Of a DNA stretch of 64,000 nt, positions 61,101-64,000 are shown piece by piece. Source of the DNA: Protonemura montana (taxonomy: Eukaryota > Arthropoda > Insecta > Plecoptera > Nemouridae); NCBI GenBank assembly GCA_947568835.1, contig OX387605.1, positions 25,713,264 to 25,777,263 on the forward strand, read 5' to 3'. The notes beneath the pieces were generated by a model. That model saw only the letters and a program-made list of their open reading frames with translations, was not told the DNA's origin and did no database searches. A program made the translations under genes and the position numbers. Position 1 is the first letter of the stretch; each line of letters starts with the position of its first letter.

Positions 61101-64000
61101 TCTTAGACCTAGGAACTAGCATAGGCCAGATTGCCTACTAGCACTAACCACTGGTATACTTGTACCTAAGTTAGAAATCAATAAATAAATAAATAAAAAT
61201 ACACCTTAGACCTAGGAACTAGCATAGGCCAGATTGCCTACTAGCACTAACCACTGGTATACTTGTACCTAAGTTAGAAATCAATAAATAAATAAATAAA
61301 AATACACCTTAGACCTAGGAACTAGCATAGGCCAGATTGCCTACTAGCACTAACCACTGGTATACTTGTACCTAAGTTAGAAATCAATAATTAAAATTTA
61401 AAATAAATAAATAACAAACATATATTTTACTTTTAATTTTAAGCACGGGCAACACCTGAACATAGGACCGATTAGAGATAATGTTTGAGGTACGCCGATT
61501 TATAAGAAAAAAAAGCACTTTCTCGAGGTAAAAGATTTTTCATCTCAAAAATCCACAAAACTCTTCACCTGCTTTGATGAGAAGAAATCAGAGCACAATT
61601 TTTGAGACGTTTATAGTGTTCATAATAATAAAATACCCCTCGCATTGCAAGCGTTTGCAATTTAAATAAGATTTCATCTACATAAGAAATTAATTTATTA
61701 TTTTTTCATTAATTTTTTTATTTATTTATTTATTTATTTATTTAAGCGCTAGCACGAAGTGGATGGTCGAGAGGATGGCAAAGGTTGGTTATCTACCTGT
61801 GCTGCTACCTGTGTTGAAGCGTGAAATGCCTTCTTGGCCGCCTCGAGGTCCTCCAGCTGCTGCTTGTGGTGCATCAGACGTTTCTGCAGCTTGCGCCGGT
61901 AGCTTCTCGATGCGTTGCTGCGGTGGGTGGTCGCCAGACGCTTCTGCATGGCGACCTCGCCTTGGATGAAGTCCCACCGTGATGACCCGCCTGAGACAGT
62001 CGCAGACCCACAAGTTAGAAGGGCAAGGAAATGTGCAACAAGCGACCGATAGCAATCAAAGAAGTCAAAGATTGCCCTGCATTAAAATAAAGTCCAGATA
62101 GCTCAATGGTTCAGAGCAACACCCGCGAAAGGTGGAGATCGGGGTTCGAGTCCGCGTTTGGGCATCAATTTTTGAGACGGTTATAGTGTTGTTAATAATA
62201 AAATACCCCGCGCATTGCAAGCGTTTGCAATTTAAATCAGATTTCATCCTAATATAGTTGGGCAATAAATCTTACAAGGAAACAATTCTATGGCCAGGAT
62301 GAGATCCTTACACCTCGTATTGAAGCAGTTAACAAAGGTGTAGCTATATGTATTCACACTGGAACCTTGACTTGATTTATAACTAGGACATAATTGTACC
62401 GATTGATTTGTGTGATTTGTGATTTTTGGCGAGTGAAGTTGTTGTACTAACTTTCATCCCTCCAACCTCTCTACCGAACAGAACTGGTCATGTGTATGAT
62501 GGTCACCCATCCAATACCAGACCCAGCACAGTGTTGCTGAACTTTTATCCCTCCAACCTATCTCCCGAACAGAACTGGTCATGTGTATGATGGTCAATCA
62601 TCCAATAGCTGACCCAGCGCAGTGTTGCTGAACTTCGGTGATCTCACGAAAACCAGTGTTTCCAAAACGCCAAGCTCTTCGGTAGAGGAAATAGTTGTCC
62701 TAATTGTAAATATAAATATAAATAAATAATAAACAGATGCCATGCTGTCGTGGATCCCTACTCTGTGCCTCCTTTGCTTTATCCTGTTCGGAAGTCTGCG
62801 TTGTTCCCGGAGCGGTGTCCAGACAGATCGACAGGAAGAGGAGGAGCCAGCCGACCAACGAGAGGTCCATGTGCGAGCGCAGGAAGCCAGCGCCAGCACC
62901 AGCGTCGGCCAGAAGTCGAGCCAGCGCTGCCAGCGCGCTGTCGAGAACCAGCGCACGAGGGGCGCCGCTGGCTAGCGACTTGCGTCCCAGATATGTTACC
63001 AAGAGGAAGACCCTGCAGAAGACAAGGTGGACAACATAAGCACACAGCACAAGAAAGTTGGAATATTTTGTATTTGTTAAATGCTACGCTTGTGCTTATT
63101 GCTATGTCAATTGTGTGCAGTCCCATATGATAACCAAGTTTTAAGATCCTTGTGTGCTATGCTTGTGCTTATTGCTATGTCAATTGTGTGCAGTCCCATA
63201 TGATAACCAAGTTTTAAGATCCTTGTGTGCTATGCTTGTGCTTATTGCTATGTCAATTGTGTGCAGTCCCATATGATAACCAAGTTTTAAGATCCTCGTG
63301 TGCTATGCTTGTGCTTATTGCTATGTCAATTGTGTGCAGTCCCATATGATAACCAAGTTTTAAGATCCTTGTGTGCTATGCTTGTGCTTATTGCTATGTC
63401 AATTGTGTGAAGTCCCATATGATAACCAAGTTTTAAGATCCTTGTGTGCTATGCTTGTGCTTATTGCTATGTCAATTGTGTGCAGTCCCATATGATAACC
63501 AAGTTTTAAGATCCTTGTGTGCTATGCTTGTGCTTATTGCTATGTCAATTGTGTGCAGTCCCATATGATAACCAAGTTTTAAGATCCTCGTGTGCTATGC
63601 TTGTGCTTATTGCTATGTCAATTGTGTGCAGTCCCATATGATAACCAAGTTTTAAAATCCTTGTGTGCTATGCTTGTGCTTATTGCTATGTCAATTGTGT
63701 GCAGTCCCATATGATAACCAAGTTTTAAGATCCTTGTGTGCTATGCTTGTGCTTATTGCTATGTCAATTGTGTGCAGTCCCATATGATAACCAAGTGTTA
63801 AGATCCTCGTGTGCTATGCTTGTGCTTGTTGCCGTCTAGGTGTGATTGGACCAATGTGTCGCTGCTTGCCTGTCTTGCGGAAATATCTCCGCTGTGTTTC
63901 CATGCGATGCATAAAGCGTTGCCAGTGTATCGGCAAGGAAGTCGCCCCACCACGGCTGGTGTCCACACATGCGAACCAACAGCGTGCAAGTCCCCAGCTG
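36928..64000 (-). CDS. BIRC6: Baculoviral IAP repeat-containing protein 6 (BRUCE), C-terminal half
   Basis: Giant ubiquitin-conjugating/ligating enzyme that restrains apoptosis and autophagy at membranes (family knowledge). Exons in transcript order: 63870-64000 (open at edge), 62762-63012, 61797-61990, 60160-60270, 59222-59524, 57507-57695, 56689-56979, 55751-55993, 55046-55304, 53508-53773, 52766-53017, 52393-52596, 51690-52007, 50806-51060, 49508-49676, 48679-49073, 47646-47867, [gap], 45702-45936, 45146-45343, 44047-44177, 43641-43929, 42835-43049, 42395-42580, 41702-41995, 40667-40882, 39850-40029, 38604-38771, 37901-38140, 37687-37815, 37218-37412, 36928-37140. About 1351 codons precede and 962 residues follow the gap. 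Landmarks: [69 protein letters not shown] and the UBC domain. The BIR domain lies outside. The starts of exons 59222-59524 and 48679-49073 rest on weaker acceptors chosen by phase; the first intron has a GC donor. Confidence 0.95.
37218..38140 (-). other. BIRC6: BIRC6 UBC (E2) domain exons
   Basis: Four exons (37901-38140, 37687-37815, 37218-37412 and the end of 38604-38771) encode the E2 fold: [40 protein letters not shown] (catalytic Cys in KVCLS; FNPN in place of the usual HPN) and [20 protein letters not shown]. All expected catalytic residues are present, so the enzyme is probably active. Confidence 0.95.
38165..38527 (-). mobile_element. LINE-like 3' fragment, sister of 6945-7390
   Basis: Minus-strand reading frame: [52 protein letters not shown]. 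The element class is inferred from its repetition and position of the stop; no RT motif is visible in this short piece. Confidence 0.6.
38932..39716 (-). repeat. 91-bp tandem array of 5S-SINE heads
   Basis: About eight copies of a 91-bp unit on the minus strand, each carrying GGTATTGGATGGGTGACC, CCAGTTCTGTTTGGGAGAGAG, GGAGGGATGAAAGTTAAGCA and CACTGCGCTGGGTCA. The block begins (minus 5' end) with the SINE start GGAACACTGGTTCTCTGAAG near 39700. Each unit repeats the 5S-type internal promoter. It fills most of the intron 38772-39849. Confidence 0.9.
40101..40556 (-). mobile_element. Near full-length 5S-rRNA-derived SINE (reference copy)
   Basis: On the minus strand: CCGTGTTGGAAACACTGG, then 5S-like GATCACCGAAGTTAAGCAAC, GGTATTGGATGGGTGACC, the CAGTTCTGTTTGGGAGAGAGG segment, a body with GACGTTTGTGGTCTCC in place of the usual GACGTTAAGCCGG, and the 3' end AAACAGTGCGTCGTTAAACCCC followed by about eight AATC units. 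The stretch from GGTTCT to GGGTGACC matches animal 5S rRNA over the box A to box C region, so this is a SINE3-type element. It lies in sense to BIRC6. Confidence 0.85.
41339..41640 (-). mobile_element. LINE-C 3' end fragment
   Basis: The minus strand encodes [20 protein letters not shown] and ends NIQIR-stop near 41399, followed by an A/T-rich 3' UTR with AATAAATAAAATAAAAT. (R)LWNxLP marks the end of non-LTR ORF2. It is a family distinct from LINE-A and LINE-D. Confidence 0.7.
42028..42362. repeat. 36/50-bp tandem repeat (BIRC6 intron)
   Basis: About eight units of GAGCTGGACAACAGCATGG plus ACTGCAAGC; later units carry an extra AGTTTGGCAAGCCATGTC. It fills 83% of the intron 41996-42394. Confidence 0.9.
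43078..43603. repeat. 49-bp minisatellite (BIRC6 intron)
   Basis: About eleven copies of a 49-bp unit (GATATTCCATCCTTATGAGG, CAAAGACTAGCACAGATAAA). It fills about 90% of the intron 43050-43640. Confidence 0.95.
44000..44036 (-). mobile_element. 5S-SINE head fragment beside a BIRC6 donor
   Basis: A short piece of the SINE head (complement of CCAATACCTGACCCAGTGC and AGTGTTGCTT) lies in the 117-bp intron 43930-44046 and ends 10 bp from its 5' splice site. Confidence 0.6.
44203..45117. repeat. 17-bp minisatellite filling a BIRC6 intron
   Basis: About 54 copies of a 17-bp unit (CATAGGAAGCTTTCAAA, with GGGAGC and GAGAGC variants, and CAGA for CAAA). It covers 95% of the intron 44178-45145, leaving 25-28 bp at each splice site. 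Confidence 0.97.
46050..46305 (-). repeat. 15-bp minisatellite grown from a 5S SINE, cut by the gap
   Basis: A SINE 3' end (TGATTGATTTGTGGGGCTCAAC...GCACTGTTTT at 46073-46105) leads directly into at least 13 copies of GTATGATGGTCATGT. The unit equals the 15 bp just downstream of the 5S box C in the SINE (GACCATCATACACAT on the other strand). The array runs into the N gap. Confidence 0.85.
46306..46505. other. Assembly gap (200 N)
   Basis: Exactly 200 N, a usual placeholder for unknown length. The left flank is the 15-bp array, so the break is most likely caused by that repeat. Several BIRC6 exons expected between 47646 and 45936 may be missing here. Confidence 0.99.
46506..47118. other. BIRC6 intronic stretch with no recognised content
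   Basis: Right flank of the gap up to the 42-bp array. It contains a 62-codon ORF at 46602-46790 (plus) with no recognisable motif, and C/A-rich low-complexity sequence at 46800-47000. I see no BIRC6 exon in it. Confidence 0.4.
47119..47596 (+). repeat. 42-bp minisatellite, copy A (BIRC6 intron)
   Basis: About eleven near-identical copies of a 42-bp unit (ACAAATCAACATATTCTTG, TTATCCCAGCACTTTGACA). Because 42 is divisible by three, the frames stay open (minus strand: a 14-residue repeat [14 protein letters not shown]). It ends about 50 bp from the donor of the exon 47646-47867. An inverted array of the same unit lies at 49090-49414. Confidence 0.95.
48010..48235 (+). repeat. 45-bp array from LINE-A coding end, short version
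   Basis: About five copies of a 45-bp unit encoding [15 protein letters not shown] in one open frame, leading directly into the LINE-A C-terminus at 48236. Confidence 0.9.
48236..48445 (+). mobile_element. LINE-A 3' end fragment
   Basis: Follows the 45-bp array: ...[12 protein letters not shown], a mutated form of [17 protein letters not shown], then the 3' UTR ending TATTAAGAAACAAATAAA. It shares its 3' UTR with the copies at 8172, 54840 and 59876. Confidence 0.75.
49090..49414 (-). repeat. 42-bp minisatellite, copy B, inverted
   Basis: About 7.5 copies of the 42-bp unit of 47119-47596 in the opposite orientation, in the intron 49074-49507. The two arrays flank the exons 47646-47867 and 48679-49073. 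Confidence 0.95.
49917..50010 (+). repeat. Unclassified dispersed repeat (pair with 13185-13275)
   Basis: Inverted match to the PRPF39 intron sequence. The rest of 49677-50340 shows only A/T-rich intronic sequence without recognised features. Confidence 0.6.
50342..50771. mobile_element. MITE with 19-bp inverted terminal repeats
   Basis: Left end AATAGGGAAATCTCTTTAA, right end TTAAAGAGATTTCCCTATT: perfect 19-bp inverted repeats 430 bp apart, no coding capacity. The interior has CTGACGTCAGTATGACGTCA palindromes. The right half recurs at 7480-7800. The family is not recognised; the target duplication is unclear. Confidence 0.8.
51088..51500 (+). repeat. 15-bp minisatellite inside a 5S SINE (BIRC6 intron)
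   Basis: About 27 copies of ATGACCATCATACAC with point variants, running directly into the SINE segment CAGTTCTGTTCGGGAGA at 51500. It is the same unit as at 46106-46305. It starts about 28 bp from the acceptor of the exon 50806-51060. Confidence 0.95.
51497..51610 (+). mobile_element. 5S-SINE remnant after the 15-bp array
   Basis: CCAGTTCTGTTCGGGAGACG, GGAGGGATGAAAGT, GAAGCAACACTGCGCTGGGTC, then a shortened body with ATTAAGCCGGTGGTC and TTGGTGCTCTTG. Confidence 0.7.
52080..52336 (-). repeat. 73-bp minisatellite, locus 2, joined to a 5S-SINE head
   Basis: A 5S-SINE head (GGCGTGTTGGAAACACTGG, TTCTCGTGAGAT at 52080-52111) changes abruptly into about three copies of the 73-bp unit (52112-52336). 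The array ends about 57 bp from the donor of the exon 52393-52596. Confidence 0.9.
53036..53490 (+). mobile_element. 5S-rRNA-derived SINE making up a BIRC6 intron
   Basis: A copy with duplicated head (two 5S box regions), full body and 3' end (AACAGTGCTACGTTGAGCCCC). The host intron is 53018-53507 (490 bp), so about 93% of it is SINE, in antisense. About 18 nt remain at the acceptor and 17 nt at the donor. Confidence 0.88.
53995..54858 (+). repeat. 45-bp array from LINE-A coding end, long version
   Basis: About 19 copies of the 45-bp unit (protein [15 protein letters not shown]) that keep one frame open for more than 280 codons and join the LINE-A C-terminus in frame. The 332-codon ORF 53949-54947 is this repeat plus the LINE end and is not a host gene. 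Confidence 0.93.
54840..55035 (+). mobile_element. LINE-A 3' end fragment (best coding copy)
   Basis: Reads [35 protein letters not shown], then a 3' UTR ending AGCTATTAATAAACAAATAAA. (R)LWNALP is the characteristic C-terminus of CR1/L2/Jockey-like ORF2 proteins. Confidence 0.8.
55336..55791 (-). repeat. BIRC6: 82-bp tandem duplication of a BIRC6 exon-intron boundary
   Basis: Six units of 82 bp. On the minus strand each unit holds the last 37 nt of the exon 55751-55993 (CCACCAAGGATGGACCAGCC ... GGGCTTGCAG) followed by GTGAACTGGC and 35 nt more of intron. The exon-proximal unit includes the real splice donor; five further donor copies lie at about 55668, 55586, 55504, 55422 and 55340. The array occupies essentially the whole intron 55305-55750. 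Reading past the first donor meets a stop near 55655. Confidence 0.93.
57180..57440 (+). mobile_element. tRNA-SINE: tail fragment plus adjacent head copy
   Basis: 57180-57290 carries the linker and tail (AATACCCTGCGCATTGCAAG, CGTTTGCAATTTAAATAAG). At 57321-57392 a second copy has an A box TAGCTCAATTGG and a perfect B box GGTTCGAGTCC, followed by ATTTTCGAGATGG and AATTAGTGTTTATAACAATAA. It is in the BIRC6 intron 56980-57506. Confidence 0.7.
57720..58489. other. A/T-rich BIRC6 intronic stretch
   Basis: No exon or clear element recognised. It shares loose similarity (GTACATGTTGATGG-type wording, TTTGCGACTTC) with the A/T-rich interior of the repeats at 24281-26291, but I could not align it convincingly. 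Confidence 0.35.
58490..58722 (-). mobile_element. LINE-E 3' fragment
   Basis: The minus strand reads [48 protein letters not shown], matching the end of non-LTR ORF2 (AxxLFNSLP). It abuts the 41-bp array at 58723. Confidence 0.7.
58723..59215 (-). repeat. 41-bp minisatellite, locus 3 (BIRC6 intron)
   Basis: About twelve copies of the same 41-bp unit as 4469-5189 and 21115-21939, same orientation to the gene. It ends about 7 bp from the 5' splice site of the exon 59222-59524, while the other side of the intron extends about 1 kb. Confidence 0.95.
59540..59612. repeat. Short 21/31-bp tandem repeat at a BIRC6 acceptor
   Basis: Three copies of GTCCCCACACAGGGAGCCTG-type sequence directly upstream (minus sense) of the exon 59222-59524. 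On the minus strand each unit has a CAG|GCTCCC acceptor-like site, but only the GGAG acceptor at 59525 keeps phase with the neighbouring exons. Confidence 0.75.
59876..60115 (+). mobile_element. LINE-A 3' end with a single 45-bp unit
   Basis: One copy of [39 protein letters not shown] and the standard 3' UTR. The tandem 45-bp repeat is absent, so this is a candidate for the unexpanded state. Confidence 0.8.
60790..61395. repeat. ~104-bp tandem repeat with (AATA)n linkers
   Basis: About six copies of CCTAGGAACTAGCATAGGCC, AGATTGCCTACTAGCACTAA, TGGTATACTTGTACCTAAG followed by a variable AAATAAATAAATA linker. The sequence looks like repeated 3' ends of a LINE joined by their A-rich tails. Confidence 0.9.
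61597..61682 (+). mobile_element. tRNA-SINE tail fragment
   Basis: TTTTTGAGACGTTTATAGTG, AATACCCCTCGCATTGCAAG, CGTTTGCAATTTAAATAAG and ATTTCATC: 5'-truncated copy next to a (TTTA)n stretch. Confidence 0.7.
62092..62252 (+). mobile_element. Full-length tRNA-derived SINE (reference copy)
   Basis: tRNA-like head (A box TAGCTCAATGG, perfect B box GGTTCGAGTCC at 62143-62153), linker GGGCATCAATTTTTGAGACG, then AATAATAAAATACCCCGCG and the conserved tail GCATTGCAAGCGTTTGCAA with ATTTAAATCAGATTTCATC. The other members in this window are truncations of this structure. Confidence 0.8.
62431..62671 (-). mobile_element. 5S-rRNA-derived SINE head with one duplication
   Basis: The minus strand begins GGCGTTTTGGAAACACTGG, then GATCACCGAAGTTCAGCAAC and GGATGATTGACC, followed by a second 91-bp head unit and TTAGTACAACAACTTCACTC, where it stops. 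It lies in the BIRC6 intron 61991-62761. Confidence 0.8.
63082..63826 (-). repeat. 73-bp minisatellite, locus 3 (BIRC6 intron)
   Basis: About ten copies of the 73-bp unit of 22747-23238. It fills about 87% of the intron 63013-63869 and ends about 43 bp from its donor. Confidence 0.95.
63868..63870 (-). other. BIRC6: Non-canonical GC 5' splice site of BIRC6
   Basis: The exon ending FPQDR has the boundary GACAG|GCAAGC. A GC donor is required to join in phase to the exon 62762-63012 (VFLLVTYLG). AG|GCAAG is the typical context of functional GC-AG introns, and no GT lies nearby in frame. Confidence 0.75.

Overview
This is an animal nuclear window, most likely from an arthropod. All four genes have introns with GT-AG ends and encode conserved metazoan proteins. 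The intergenic and intronic DNA carries SINEs, LINE ends and DNA-transposon-like repeats, and a degenerate TTAGG tract, the arthropod-type telomere motif, sits in one intron. Nothing bacterial is present. I cannot name the species; a crustacean, chelicerate or early-branching insect would all fit.

Layout. Positions 861-18205 (minus) hold a complete PRPF39 gene, encoding a U1 snRNP splicing factor, in 16 coding exons that join in frame to 995 codons. Positions 20592-30760 (minus) hold PHF12, a PHD-finger/FHA Sin3-complex subunit, in ten coding exons; its extreme N-terminus was not found. Positions 32953-35121 (plus) hold a five-exon leucine-rich-repeat gene of 386 codons. It ends in a cysteine-rich module and a CaaX-like C-terminus. 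Positions 36928-64000 (minus) hold the 3' half of BIRC6/BRUCE, the giant E2/E3 ubiquitin enzyme, in 31 exons including the C-terminal UBC domain. BIRC6 continues beyond the right edge and contains a 200-N assembly gap at 46306-46505. The exon joins were assigned by hand and the reading phase closes across every junction apart from the gap. The four genes do not form an operon. PRPF39 acts in splicing, PHF12 in chromatin repression and BIRC6 in ubiquitin control of apoptosis and autophagy.

Repeats dominate the introns. About two dozen tandem arrays, with units of 5 to 114 bp, cover roughly 14 kb of the 64 kb. Several unit families recur in introns of unrelated genes: 41 bp at three loci, 73 bp at three, 45 bp and 42 bp at two each, and 15 bp at two. 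Several units can be traced to a source. The 15-bp and 91-bp units come from inside a 5S-rRNA-derived SINE. The 45-bp unit comes from the last codons of a LINE ORF2. An 82-bp unit spans a BIRC6 exon-intron boundary and so duplicates the 5' splice site. Two introns, one in PRPF39 and one in BIRC6, are almost nothing but one antisense copy of the 5S SINE. The recurrent 41-bp and 73-bp arrays begin 6 to about 57 bp inside the intron from a 5' splice site, always in the same orientation to the gene. These relations between repeats and splice sites are the most unusual feature of the window.
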